Positions 34,760 to 43,594 are shown, counted from the first letter of the stretch. The stretch: 64,000 nucleotides of DNA from Streptomyces sp. SS1-1 (GCF_008973465.1 NZ_WBXN01000004.1:930001-994000); one strand, 5' to 3'. A program made the numbers and translations. The notes: a model not told the origin generated them from the sequence alone.

Positions 34760-35644
34760 TCAGACGCCGGTGAGGGCCTTGAGCTTGTCGGGGTTGCGGA
34801 TGACGTAGACCGCCTGGATCCGCCCGTCCCGGGCCTCCACCTGGACGACGCTGTCGGGCTTGCCGCCGGTCAGGACCAGCAGCGCGGGACCGCCGTTGAT
34901 CTCCAGGTACCGGAGGCTCGCGTCGGCGATGCCCTTCTGCGCGACGCCGGCGAGGAAACGGCCCACGTGGTCGGCGCTCTCCAGGACCCGCAGCGGCGCC
35001 TTGGCCTTGCCTCCGCTGTCGCCGATGAGCCGGACGTCCGGGGCGAGCAGCGACATGAGCCCCTCCAGGTCGCCGCCGGCGGCCGCGGCGAGGAACCGTT
35101 CGGTCAGGTCGCGCCGCTCGGCCGGGTCGACCGTGTAGCGGGGCCGCCGTTCCTCCACGTGCCGGCGGGCGCGCCCGGCGAGCTGACGCACCGCCGCCTC
35201 GCCCCGGTCGAGCATGGCGGCGATCTCGGCGTACGGGTAGCCGAAGGCCTCCCGGAGGACGAACACCGCCCGCTCCAGCGGCGACAGGGACTCTAGGACG
35301 ATCAGGACGGCGAGGGACACGGAGTCGGCGAGGACGGCCCGTTCGGCGGTGTCCGGGACGCGGTCGCCGAAGTCGGTGACGTACGGCTCCGGCAGCCAGG
35401 GGCCGACATAGCTCTCGCCGCGCGCCTTGACCTGGCGCAGCCGGTCGATGGCCAGACGGGTGGTGACACGCACCAGGTAGGCGCGTGGTTCGCGCACCTC
35501 GGACCGCTCGGCCCGGGACCAGCGCAGCCAGGCCTCCTGGACCACGTCCTCCGCGTCGGCGACACGGCCGAGCATGCGGTAGGCGACCCCGAGGAGGACG
35601 GGGCGGTGCTCTTCGAAGACATCGGTCTCGGCATCGGTGGTCAC
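34760..35644 (-). CDS. ECF41-type RNA polymerase sigma factor (SigJ-like)
   Basis: 294 residues: sigma region 2 (L-L-G-V-A-Y-R-M-L-G ... E-D-V-V-Q-E-A-W-L-R-W), region 4, and the C-terminal SnoaL-like domain that defines ECF41. The linker motif W-L-P-E-P, the G-D-S-G-G-K-A variant of D-G-G-G-x, and N-P-D-K-L are all present; the extension modulates activity in place of an anti-sigma factor. GTG at 35644 is preferred over 35665. The usual ECF41 partner (carboxymuconolactone decarboxylase or oxidoreductase) is not adjacent; the divergent neighbour is a hydrolase. Confidence 0.92.
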   Translation of the reverse strand: MTTDAETDVFEEHRPVLLGVAYRMLGRVADAEDVVQEAWLRWSRAERSEVREPRAYLVRVTTRLAIDRLRQVKARGESYVGPWLPEPYVTDFGDRVPDTAERAVLADSVSLAVLIVLESLSPLERAVFVLREAFGYPYAEIAAMLDRGEAAVRQLAGRARRHVEERRPRYTVDPAERRDLTERFLAAAAGGDLEGLMSLLAPDVRLIGDSGGKAKAPLRVLESADHVGRFLAGVAQKGIADASLRYLEINGGPALLVLTGGKPDSVVQVEARDGRIQAVYVIRNPDKLKALTGV

Positions 35645-35739
35645 GGCACCATCCCATCCCGGCACGGTGGGACGTGTCCAGGCGATTCGGACGGCCGCCC
35701 TGTGATGTCCCCCCGGCGGCGGCCGCCGGAACTACTCAC

Positions 35740-35774
35740 CGGTAGCAGGGGTCTACCCGTCGGTAGCAATTGCT
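35740..35774. promoter_or_regulatory. Repeat cluster before the alpha/beta hydrolase gene
   Basis: Two CGGTAGCA copies 21 bp apart (35740-35747, 35761-35768), an inverted repeat GGTAGCAGGGGTCTACC (35741-35757) and a palindrome AGCAATTGCT (35765-35774). This looks like a multi-site operator in the region between sigJ-like and hydrolase genes. Confidence 0.4.
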
Positions 35775-35835
35775 GACAAGCTGTCTACGGCCGTCCGTCG
35801 GCGTGTCCAGCCGGGTTCAGAGTAGGAGCACCGTC

Positions 35836-36666
35836 ATGTCCGCCACCGTCTCCTTCCAGGTCGCGTCGCCCCTCGGGCCGCGCGACGTGACCGTCGACTA
35901 CGCGCGCGTGGGCCGCGGCGAGCCGCTGCTCCTGCTGCACGGCATCGGTCACCACCGGCAGGTCTGGGACCCGGTGCTCGACATCCTCGCGACCGAGCGC
36001 GAGGTCGTCACGGTGGACCTGCCCGGCTTCGGGACCTCCCCCGGCCTGCCGGACGGGCTCGCCTACGACCTGGCCACGACGACGGCCGTGTTCGGCGCCT
36101 TCTGCGAGGCCCTGGAACTGGACCGTCCGCATGTCGCGGGCAACTCGCTGGGCGGACTGATCGCCCTGGAGCTCGGCCGCGAGAAGCTCGCCCGGTCCGT
36201 CACCGCCCTGTCCCCCGCCGGTTTCTGGACCCCGGCCGAGCGGCGCTACGCCTTCGGTGTCCTGCTGGCGATGCGGCACATCTCCCGGCGGATGCCGCTG
36301 CCGCTGGTCGAGCGGCTGTCCCGGTCGGCGGCCGGCCGTACGGCGCTGACCAGCACCATCTACGCCCGCCCGGGCCGCCGCTCACCGGAGGCCGTGGTCG
36401 CCGAGACGCTCGCGCTGGCCGGCGCCACCGGCTTCGACCAGACCCTGCGGTCCGGCCGGGCCGTCCAGTTCCTGGACGACATCCCCGAGATCCCGGTGAC
36501 CGTGGCCTGGGGCAGCCGGGACCGGCTGCTCATCCCCCGTCAGGGCGTGCGCGCCAAGCGGGTCATCCCCAAGGCGCGGCTCGTCCGGCTGCCCGGCTGC
36601 GGCCACTGCCCCATGAACGACGACCCGGCCCTGGTCGCGCGCGTCATCCTCGACGGCAGCCGCTGA
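35836..36666 (+). CDS. Alpha/beta hydrolase
   Basis: 276 residues. Oxyanion region L-L-H-G-I-G-H-H, nucleophile elbow G-N-S-L-G-G, acid in W-G-S-R-D, and catalytic His in G-C-G-H-C-P-M. GGAG precedes the ATG. Substrate unknown. The last 285 bp are antisense to the EamA permease frame that comes from the right. Confidence 0.9.
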   Translation: MSATVSFQVASPLGPRDVTVDYARVGRGEPLLLLHGIGHHRQVWDPVLDILATEREVVTVDLPGFGTSPGLPDGLAYDLATTTAVFGAFCEALELDRPHVAGNSLGGLIALELGREKLARSVTALSPAGFWTPAERRYAFGVLLAMRHISRRMPLPLVERLSRSAAGRTALTSTIYARPGRRSPEAVVAETLALAGATGFDQTLRSGRAVQFLDDIPEIPVTVAWGSRDRLLIPRQGVRAKRVIPKARLVRLPGCGHCPMNDDPALVARVILDGSR

Positions 36667-37545
36667 CCCGCGGCGCGGCCGGAGCGCGCCGGAGCCCAGG
36701 GCGACCCCGGCGCCGACCAGGGCGCTCCCGAGGGCCTGTACGGCGCCGTAGGAGCCGGTCCCGGCCAGCGGGGCGGTGCAGGCGGCGGCCACCGGGATGA
36801 GGCCGGAGAAGAGCGTGGCCCGCTCGGCGCCGATGCGCTGCATGCCCATGTACCAGCACACGAAGCCGACGACCGTGACGATCGCCGCCTGCCACAGCAG
36901 TGCGGCGGTCTCGGTCGCGTCGGGCCGGCGCAGCCACGCGCCGCCGTCCGCGAGCAGGCCGGCCAGCGCGGCCTGGACGGCGGCCACCCCGCAGACCGTC
37001 GCGGACAGCAGGCGCGGCCCGAGCGGCCGCAGCACGGGTACGGCGAGGACGGCGAAGCCCACCTCGCCGGCCAGCGCGCACACCGAGAAGGCGATGCCGG
37101 TGCCGTCGGTGCGGCCCCAGCCCTGCACGGTGAGCGCGCCGACCGCGACGAGGGCGGCGCCGTACAGCACGGCGCGTTGCGGGCGGCGGCCGTCCAGGAG
37201 CGGGGCGAGGACGGCCACGGCCACGGGGGCGCAGCCGACGAACACACCGGGGACGGCGGGTTCCGCCGTGCGCTCGGCGGCGAGGACGGCCAGGTTGAAC
37301 CCGAGCATGCCGGCGGCGGCGAGCACCCCGAGCCGCACCCACTGACGGACCGTGAGCGTGCGCAGCCGCGCGCCGGCGCCGCGTCCGGCGAACGGGACCA
37401 GCAGCAGGCAGGCGAGCGCGTAGCGCAGGAACTGACCGCCGGCGTACGGGTAGTCGCCGAGCAGGCTGTTGGCGGTGAAGGATCCTCCGACGAGGACGCA
37501 GGCGAGCGCGGCGAGCAGCGCGCCGCGCGTGGTGGTGGCGTTCAT
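36382..37545 (-). CDS. EamA/DMT-family permease with antisense-overlapping tail
   Basis: 387 residues. Ten membrane helices in two EamA halves occupy residues 8-290; from residue about 293 on, the frame runs without a stop through 285 bp of the opposite strand of the hydrolase gene, adding a hydrophilic, non-family tail of about 95 residues. A TAGCGT -10 lies 7 nt before the ATG (leaderless). Divergent from a MocR regulator that presumably controls it. Either the stop was lost recently or the tail is a tolerated read-through. Confidence 0.85.
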   Translation of the reverse strand: MNATTTRGALLAALACVLVGGSFTANSLLGDYPYAGGQFLRYALACLLLVPFAGRGAGARLRTLTVRQWVRLGVLAAAGMLGFNLAVLAAERTAEPAVPGVFVGCAPVAVAVLAPLLDGRRPQRAVLYGAALVAVGALTVQGWGRTDGTGIAFSVCALAGEVGFAVLAVPVLRPLGPRLLSATVCGVAAVQAALAGLLADGGAWLRRPDATETAALLWQAAIVTVVGFVCWYMGMQRIGAERATLFSGLIPVAAACTAPLAGTGSYGAVQALGSALVGAGVALGSGALRPRRGSAAAVEDDARDQGRVVVHGAVAAAGQPDEPRLGDDPLGAHALTGDEQPVPAAPGHGHRDLGDVVQELDGPAGPQGLVEAGGAGQRERLGDHGLR

Positions 37546-37552
37546 GGCAGTG

Positions 37553-37593
37553 ACGCTAGGAACCGCGGCGGCCCGGTTTAAGGTCCACTTCCA
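37553..37593. promoter_or_regulatory. Divergent EamA-MocR promoter region
   Basis: Minus strand TAGCGT (37558-37553) is 7 nt before the EamA ATG; plus strand TAAGGT (37579-37584) is 8 nt before the MocR ATG. The minus strand also reads GGAAGTGGACCTTA, similar to the AAAGTGGWCTA-type sites described for MocR/PdxR proteins. Both transcripts would be leaderless and the start sites only about 45 bp apart. Confidence 0.5.
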
Positions 37594-39059
37594 TGACGTC
37601 ATCGGAGACCAATTCCGGGCCGGACACGGCAGGGGACGCCGCGTCGGCCGCCTGGGAGGTGCTGCTGCCCGCGGTCGCGGCACCCGCACGCGCGCGTGGG
37701 CGGTCGCTGCGGGAGGCCCTGCGCGAGGCGGTCCGGTCGGGACGGCTGGCTCCGGGGACGCGGCTTCCGTCGAGCCGGGATCTCGCCGCCGACCTCGGGG
37801 TGTCGCGCGGGCTGATCACCGAGGCGTACGAGCAGCTGACGGCGGAGGGGTATCTGCGCAGCGGCCGGGGCGCCGGGACCTGGGTGGGGGGTGCCGCGCG
37901 GGCCGCGCCGCCCCGCGCGCGGGACCACGCGCCCCGCCCCGCCGGAGCACGGGCCGGCTTCGTACCCGGAACGCCGGACGTGTCGCTGTTCCCCCGGACC
38001 GCGTGGGCGGCGGCGCAGCGCGCCGTCCTGACCGAACTTCCGCACGACGATCTGGGTTACCCGGACCCGCGCGGGCTGCCCCGGCTGCGCTCCGCGCTGG
38101 CCGCGCTCCTGGCGCGCCGCCGGGGCGTGGTCGCCGATCCCGAGCGGATCGTGGTGCTGTCAGGGGTGTCGCAGGCGATGGCGGTGCTCGGCTTCGTCCT
38201 GCACGCGCGCGGCATCCACGAGGTCGGCGTCGAGGACCCGGGCAGCCCGCAGCACGCCGCCCTGTACGCCGCCGCCGGGGTGCGGGCGGTGCCACTGCCC
38301 CTGGACGGCGAGGGCCCGGCGATGGGCCCGCTGCGGGCGTCGGGCGTGCGGTGCGTCGTCACGACACCCGCGCACCAGTTCCCGACCGGCATCGCCTGTT
38401 CCGCGCGCCGGCGTGCCGAACTGCTCGACTGGGCGCGGTCCGTGGACGGGTTCGTGCTCGAGGACGACTACGACGGCGACTTCCGGTACGACCGGGCGCC
38501 CGTGGGCGCGCTCCAGGGACTCGACCCGGAACGCGTCGCCTACGCCGGGTCGGTCAGCAAGTCCCTCGCACCGGGGCTGCGGCTCGGCTGGCTCCTGGTG
38601 CCGCAGGCGCTGGCCGGGGAGGTCGCCGAGCGCAAGCGGACCATGGACCTCGGTCATCCCACGCTCGACCAGGCGGTGTTCGCCCGGTTCGTGGAGCGCG
38701 GCGACTACGACCGGCAGCTGCGCCGCTGCCAGCGGGCGTACCGGGAGCGCCGCGACACGCTCGTCGCGGCGCTCGACGAGCACTTCCCCGGCGCACGCGT
38801 CACCGGGATCGCGGCGGGCCTGCACGCCATCGCCGCGCTGCCCGCGCGGTTCGGCCCCGAGGAGCGGTTCCTCGCACGCGTGACGGCGGCCGGGGTGGCC
38901 GTGCACCCGCTGACGCACTACACGCACGCGCGTGCCGGGGGCGGCGAGGAGGAGGGGGTGCGTCTCGTGCTGGGGTACGCGCATCTGCCGCCGGGTCGGA
39001 TACGGGCGGGGGTGCGGGCGATGGCGGAGGCGGCCGGGCGGGGCGGACGTGGGTCCTGA
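37593..39059 (+). CDS. MocR/PdxR-like regulator (GntR HTH fused to aminotransferase fold)
   Basis: 488 residues. N-terminal GntR-type HTH (about 35-100; L-P-S-S-R-D-L-A-A-D-L-G-V-S-R-G) and a C-terminal class I aminotransferase-like domain with Y-P-D-P-R-G, D-D-Y-D-G-D-F and the PLP lysine in V-S-K-S-L-A-P-G-L-R-L-G. No pdxST genes nearby, so the regulated target is probably the divergent EamA permease. Confidence 0.92.
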   Translation: MTSSETNSGPDTAGDAASAAWEVLLPAVAAPARARGRSLREALREAVRSGRLAPGTRLPSSRDLAADLGVSRGLITEAYEQLTAEGYLRSGRGAGTWVGGAARAAPPRARDHAPRPAGARAGFVPGTPDVSLFPRTAWAAAQRAVLTELPHDDLGYPDPRGLPRLRSALAALLARRRGVVADPERIVVLSGVSQAMAVLGFVLHARGIHEVGVEDPGSPQHAALYAAAGVRAVPLPLDGEGPAMGPLRASGVRCVVTTPAHQFPTGIACSARRRAELLDWARSVDGFVLEDDYDGDFRYDRAPVGALQGLDPERVAYAGSVSKSLAPGLRLGWLLVPQALAGEVAERKRTMDLGHPTLDQAVFARFVERGDYDRQLRRCQRAYRERRDTLVAALDEHFPGARVTGIAAGLHAIAALPARFGPEERFLARVTAAGVAVHPLTHYTHARAGGGEEEGVRLVLGYAHLPPGRIRAGVRAMAEAAGRGGRGS

Positions 39060-39241
39060 TCCCGGAGCGGGTCTTCGCGAAGGCGCCGGCGGTGTCCGAC
39101 GTCGGGCCGGCCGGTGGCTACCCGTTCTTCGGCGAGGTCGGCGTCGACGGCGGCAGCGGTGAACTGACCGTGCGGCGGCGCGAGTCGGACGGCACCGTGC
39201 TGTTCACCAAGCTGCTGCGGCCGGGCCGCGTCGGTCGGTGA
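39050..39241 (+). pseudogene. C-terminal scrap of a phosphatase-like gene
   Basis: In a frame different from the end of the MocR gene, 64 codons read V-F-A-K-A-P-A-V-S-D-V-G ... Y-P-F-F-G-E-V-G-V-D-G-x-S-G-E-L-T-V-R-R-R-E-S-D-G-T-V-L-F, resembling the C-terminal beta segment of PhoD-like alkaline phosphatases or related metallophosphatases. No start codon or catalytic part precedes it, so it looks like the remnant of a deleted gene. Family match is from memory. Confidence 0.45.
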
Positions 39242-39386
39242 CTCCTCTACCCTGGACGGTGTGTCGCGCGCCGGCGTCATCCCCCGGCGCGCGGCACGAC
39301 GTCCGGACGCACGACACCGCCGGGACGGTGGCCCGCCGGAGTCCGCGACACCCCTTCGCCGGGGGCGTCTTCGCAGGTCGGGGCGA

Positions 39387-39409
39387 TTGTCAGTGGTCGC
39401 CCCTACGGT
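39387..39409 (+). promoter_or_regulatory. RecA-independent DNA-damage promoter (PafBC type), perfect match
   Basis: TTGTCAGTG (39387-39395), 8 nt, TACGGT (39404-39409). This satisfies every position of the mycobacterial/actinobacterial consensus TTGTCRGTG-N8-TANNNT. The -10 ends 7 nt before the ATG, so the transcript is leaderless. Confidence 0.82.
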
Positions 39410-39416
39410 CTTTCCC

Positions 39417-40823
39417 ATGACGCGATCTCTCCAGGCCGTGGCCTATCGCCGACCCTCCGCGCTGCGCTCCGCGGCGGACGGACAGCACTTGGGACTCGAG
39501 ACCTCCCGGGGTGCGACACCCGCCGGTGTCGAGGACCATCCCCGGTTCTTCACCGGCTTCCTGACGTCTCCTCAGGTGGCCTCCGCCGGGCTGCTCGCGG
39601 TGGCGGACGTGGCGGCCACCCGCTACTACCAGCGGCAGCTGGCCGCCTCCCTGGACCCGGTGGTGACGGGCAACGGGGACCGGCTGCGCTTCGAGTCCTT
39701 CTCCGGCTGCTGCGGGGTGTACGCCCGTCTGGACGTGCTGGAACCGGGCCTGGACGGCGGCGAGGTGGGGCACGGCACCACGAACGTCGACGTCAACAAC
39801 CCGCTGCGGGAGGCGCTGTCGCGGATCGGCGTGGACGACCCGCTCCATCTGCGCGTCGGCCCGGAGGAGCTGGCGGTGACCACGGTCGACGGCCCGGTCG
39901 TGGAGAAGAAGGTGCCCCTGCCGGACCGCTGGCTGCGCGGCTTCGCGGAGGCCCAGGTCATGGCGGCCGGCTTCGATCTGCGGGCGGAGCTGCCGGCGGC
40001 CGAGGCGGTGCGGTTCCTGCGTTCGCTCCCGCGCGGAGGCGCGCGCGGCGCGTCGGGCGGGGCGCGCTGGGTCGTGCCCGCCGGGAAGAGCCTGCGGCCG
40101 ACCACCCGTGCGGTGCCGGGGGCGGTGTGCCTGCCCGGCCCGGAGCGGCTGGCCGCGCTCCAGCGGGTGCTGCGGCACGCCACCGCGCTGCGGGTGTACG
40201 GCCCGGCACTGAACGGCGGTTCGGCCGGCACGGCGAGCGCGTGGGAGGCGGTCCTCCCCGGGATGCGGCTGACCCTGACCCTGTCGCCGGACGCCGCGCG
40301 CGGCTTCTCCGGGGAGGGCGGCGTCCTCGACGCGCTCGCCACCGACGAGGCCGCCGAGGACGCGGAACTGGTCGCGGTGCTCCTGGCGTGGGAGCCCCGG
40401 ATCGATGTCGCCGACCTGGCGGCCGCCTCCGGACTCACCGCCGACCGGGTCCGGGCGGCCCTGGTCCGTCTCGGCACCTCCGGCCGGGTCGGCTACGACA
40501 CGGCGGAGGCGGCGTACTTCCACCGGGAGCTGCCGTACGACGCCGAGCGGGCGGAGCGTCACAACCCGAGGCTGCGGGCGGCACGGGCCCTGGTCGCGGC
40601 GGGGGCGGTCGCCTTCCAGGGCGGGATCGGCACGGTGACGGCCGAGGACGGACATGTGCACCGGGTGCGTGACGCGTCCGGGGAGCTCAGCTGCAGCTGT
40701 CTGTGGTGGGCCAAGTACCGGGGCGGGCGCGGGCCGTGCAAGCATGCGCTGGCGGTCCGGATGGTACGGCGAGGCGCCTCCGTCGAGGAGCGCGACATGA
40801 CGAAGGCCGGGGGGACGCGATGA
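39417..40823 (+). CDS. SWIM zinc-finger protein
   Basis: 468 residues. The C-terminal SWIM motif C426-x-C428-x12-C441-x-H443 (C-S-C ... C-K-H) is intact; SWIM fingers bind DNA or protein and occur in recombination factors. The middle contains a region (about 315-380) that looks like a winged helix (V-A-D-L-A-A-A-S-G-L-T-A-D-R-V-R). An N-terminal R-S-L-Q-A-V-A-Y-R-R-P-S-A-L is typical of actinobacterial SWIM proteins. I chose ATG at 39417 because of the damage promoter. Overlaps the next gene by 4 nt. Confidence 0.9.
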   Translation: MTRSLQAVAYRRPSALRSAADGQHLGLETSRGATPAGVEDHPRFFTGFLTSPQVASAGLLAVADVAATRYYQRQLAASLDPVVTGNGDRLRFESFSGCCGVYARLDVLEPGLDGGEVGHGTTNVDVNNPLREALSRIGVDDPLHLRVGPEELAVTTVDGPVVEKKVPLPDRWLRGFAEAQVMAAGFDLRAELPAAEAVRFLRSLPRGGARGASGGARWVVPAGKSLRPTTRAVPGAVCLPGPERLAALQRVLRHATALRVYGPALNGGSAGTASAWEAVLPGMRLTLTLSPDAARGFSGEGGVLDALATDEAAEDAELVAVLLAWEPRIDVADLAAASGLTADRVRAALVRLGTSGRVGYDTAEAAYFHRELPYDAERAERHNPRLRAARALVAAGAVAFQGGIGTVTAEDGHVHRVRDASGELSCSCLWWAKYRGGRGPCKHALAVRMVRRGASVEERDMTKAGGTR

Positions 40824-43474
40824 GTTCGCTGGTGGAAGCGGTACGGGCGGGGCGTTCGGCGGAGGTGGTGAGCCTCCTCGACGGGATGACGGACGCCGAA
40901 CGGCGGGCCGAGTTCCCCGAGTTGCGGGCGGTGCGCAAGGAGCTGCGGGCCGAGCCGTGGTCCGCGGAGGCACGCCGGGTCTATCCGGCGCTCCACGCGG
41001 CGGGTGCGGCGTGCCAGACCGGGGCGGCCGGGGTGGCGGCCTGGATCGCGGCCTCCGACATGCGCTGGTCGTCCGCCTCCCCGGGGGTGCTGATCGACCT
41101 GCTGGGCGACCGGCCCCCGGCCTGGCTCGCGGATGTGGCGCACCGTCTGGCGGCCCGGCCGGTCACCTCCCGGGTGTCGTACGAGCTGATGGCGGGGCTC
41201 GTCCGGCTGGCCGGGTGCCCGGTGCCGACGACCGAGGCGTACGTGCAGGGCTGGGTGGATCACATCGGTCATGTGTGGCAGCGCGGGGACACGATCCTGG
41301 ACCGGCTGCGCAAGGACCCGCATCTGACGGAGCTGGTGGCCGCGCTGTTCGAGACCGCCGACATCGGGGGCCGGCTCTTCTGGGGGTCGGACGAGGGGGA
41401 GGACGGCTGGAGCGGGGCGCTCGCCCGGCTCACCGCCGAGGGTGCGCTGGACCGCGCGGCGACGGTGGACGCCTGCGTGGCCAGGCTGCTGCGGGGCGGG
41501 CCGGCCGCCGATCACCGGGCGTTCCTGCGCATGCTGCAGGCGTTCACGCTGACGCGTGACGAGGAGCGGGAGCGTGTCGCCGACTGGCTGGCCCTGGCGT
41601 CCGACGGGCCGTCCGTGGTGGCCGCGCACGCCCAGTCGGTGCTGGCGTCACTGGCTCTGGACGGCGAGCTGCCCGCGCGCCGGCTGGCCGAGATGTCGGG
41701 TGCCGTGCTGTTCCGTACCGAGAAGAAGCTGGTCCGCGCCCAGTTGATCCTGCTCGGCAAGGTCCTGGCCCGTGACGCGTCGACGGCCGGCGAGCTGCTG
41801 CCCGCCGTCGCCCAGGCGTTCGGGCACGAGGACTCGGACGTGCAGGAGCGGGCGCTGAAGCTGGTCGAACGGCACCGGCGCGGGATCGGATCGGACACGG
41901 TCCGCGACGAACTGCGGTCGGCGGCGGAGCAGTTGAGTCCGGCGCTGCGCCGGCGGGCCGCGGACGTCCTCGGGGTCTCCCTGGACGCGGCGGAGCCGCT
42001 CGCCTACGAGGAGGTGCTGCCGCCCGCTCCGCAGCCGGTGCGGGTGGCCCCGGCGCCCGCGTCGGCGACGGAACTCGCCGAGGAGGTGGGGGCGCTGCTG
42101 GCGGCCGGCGGTGACGTGGCGGCGTTCGAGCGGACTGTCGACGGGCTGGTGCGCGAGGCGCACCGGGACCGGAAGGGGCTGCTGGAGGCGCTGGAACCCG
42201 TGCTGGCCCAGCGCTGGTGGCACCGGTCGGACGCGCAGCGCCACCCGGTGGAGTCCTCGTTCACCGGCCCCTACGGACTGGTCGGCCCGTCGCACGCGCT
42301 GGAACTGCTCCTGGCCACGGTGGCCGGCGCGGTCCCCACCACCGCCCTCCGCAGCGCCGTCGTCCTGAGGACCGCGAGCGACCAGTGCGGTCACGCCCCG
42401 CTCATCCGGGCCTTCGAGACCCGGATCTGGGAGCTGGCCTTCCGGTTCCGCACCGAGCCTCTGCCGTTCCTGCTCTCCACGCCGACCTGGGGCACGGGGC
42501 TGCTGGAGCCGGAGGACCTGGTGGCCCGACTCGAGGAGTACCGGCGTCTCGGCGCGCGGGCGTCCCAGGCCGACTTCACGCAGGCGCTGCTCCGGGTCCG
42601 GCGCGGCGACCGGGCACGGGCCGGCGCGGTGGCGGAGCGGGCGGCCGCGCTGGGTACGGCGGAGGGGACGCGACTGGCCGAGTGGCTGGCCTCGGCGCCC
42701 CCCACGCCGGTGATCAGGCGCGGGACACCAGAGGACCGTGTCCTGGTCCAGGCGGACGGGATACCCGAGTTCCTGGACGGCCTCCCGGACGGGTTCCGCA
42801 CCCTGGGCCTGCCGGTGAGCGGCGACACCGCGCGCTGGTCCTGCTACCACTGGCACAACGACATCCGGCCGCACTGGCTCGCGGTGCTTCCCGAGGGGCG
42901 GGAGCTGGTGGCGGTCCGGTTGCTGCGCGACGTCTCGTTCACGGCGATCCACGACAGCCGGGGGGAGGCGGCGATCCTGCCGCTGCTCGCCGAGTCGGGC
43001 GGGCAGGCCGGGGATGCGGTGCGTCTCGCCGTGGCGCACGGGCTCGGCGCACGGCATCCGCAGGACCGCCTTGCGGCGGTCGACGCCCTGCTGGTGCTGG
43101 CGTCGCGGGGCCAGCTGGACGCGGCCGGACTGGGCGCGGACCTGGGCGACCTGGCCCGGCGCGGGGTGGTGAAGCCGTCGCGGCTCGTCGACTCGGTCCG
43201 CACGGCGATGTCCACGGGCGCGTACGGCACCGTCTGGGAGACGTTGCGGCACACCCTGCCGGTACTGCTGGCGGACATGGCGACGGGCGCGCCGACGGCT
43301 CCGGCGCGGGGGCTCGCGGATCTGCTGTCCGCCGCAGCGGAGTGCGCCGAGCGGACCGGGGCGCGCGGGGAGGTGCCGCATCTGGCGGGCACCGCCGACC
43401 GCCGGGGATCGTCCCGGCTGGTGGGACAGGCACGGAGGCTGCACACGGCGCTGACGACCGACCTGGCCGCCTGA
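40820..43474 (+). CDS. DUF6493-type helical-repeat protein
   Basis: 884 residues. Almost entirely alpha-helical and Leu/Ala-rich, with repeated helix pairs resembling HEAT/armadillo solenoids (e.g. L-A-R-D-A-S-T-A-G-E-L-L-P-A-V-A-Q-A-F-G-H-E-D-S-D-V-Q-E-R-A-L-K-L); a central W-W-H-R-S-D and a W-S-C-Y-H-W-H-N-D segment are conserved-looking. No enzymatic motif seen. The ATG overlaps the SWIM gene stop (ATGA), so the two proteins are made together and probably form one complex, induced by DNA damage. Family label from recollection of SWIM-neighbour proteins. Confidence 0.82.
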   Translation: MSSLVEAVRAGRSAEVVSLLDGMTDAERRAEFPELRAVRKELRAEPWSAEARRVYPALHAAGAACQTGAAGVAAWIAASDMRWSSASPGVLIDLLGDRPPAWLADVAHRLAARPVTSRVSYELMAGLVRLAGCPVPTTEAYVQGWVDHIGHVWQRGDTILDRLRKDPHLTELVAALFETADIGGRLFWGSDEGEDGWSGALARLTAEGALDRAATVDACVARLLRGGPAADHRAFLRMLQAFTLTRDEERERVADWLALASDGPSVVAAHAQSVLASLALDGELPARRLAEMSGAVLFRTEKKLVRAQLILLGKVLARDASTAGELLPAVAQAFGHEDSDVQERALKLVERHRRGIGSDTVRDELRSAAEQLSPALRRRAADVLGVSLDAAEPLAYEEVLPPAPQPVRVAPAPASATELAEEVGALLAAGGDVAAFERTVDGLVREAHRDRKGLLEALEPVLAQRWWHRSDAQRHPVESSFTGPYGLVGPSHALELLLATVAGAVPTTALRSAVVLRTASDQCGHAPLIRAFETRIWELAFRFRTEPLPFLLSTPTWGTGLLEPEDLVARLEEYRRLGARASQADFTQALLRVRRGDRARAGAVAERAAALGTAEGTRLAEWLASAPPTPVIRRGTPEDRVLVQADGIPEFLDGLPDGFRTLGLPVSGDTARWSCYHWHNDIRPHWLAVLPEGRELVAVRLLRDVSFTAIHDSRGEAAILPLLAESGGQAGDAVRLAVAHGLGARHPQDRLAAVDALLVLASRGQLDAAGLGADLGDLARRGVVKPSRLVDSVRTAMSTGAYGTVWETLRHTLPVLLADMATGAPTAPARGLADLLSAAAECAERTGARGEVPHLAGTADRRGSSRLVGQARRLHTALTTDLAA

Positions 43475-43594
43475 ACTCCCGCCGCCCGACCGGTCTTTGA
43501 CAAGAGAAAAGTAGAAACAGGGACAAAGTGGGTCTTTACCGCCCGGTCACATAACGTTCGTGATCACGCAACACCGTTCCTTCACAGTGGCTGC

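Noticed and set aside
37593..39059. PdxR as activator of vitamin B6 genes
   Set aside because: The architecture fits, but no pdxS/pdxT genes are adjacent; a MocR regulator of the divergent permease is the safer call.
43497..43525. TTGACA-based promoter for the ACT-GNAT gene
   Set aside because: No acceptable -10 at the right distance; the true promoter may be nearer the start, so I left it uncalled.
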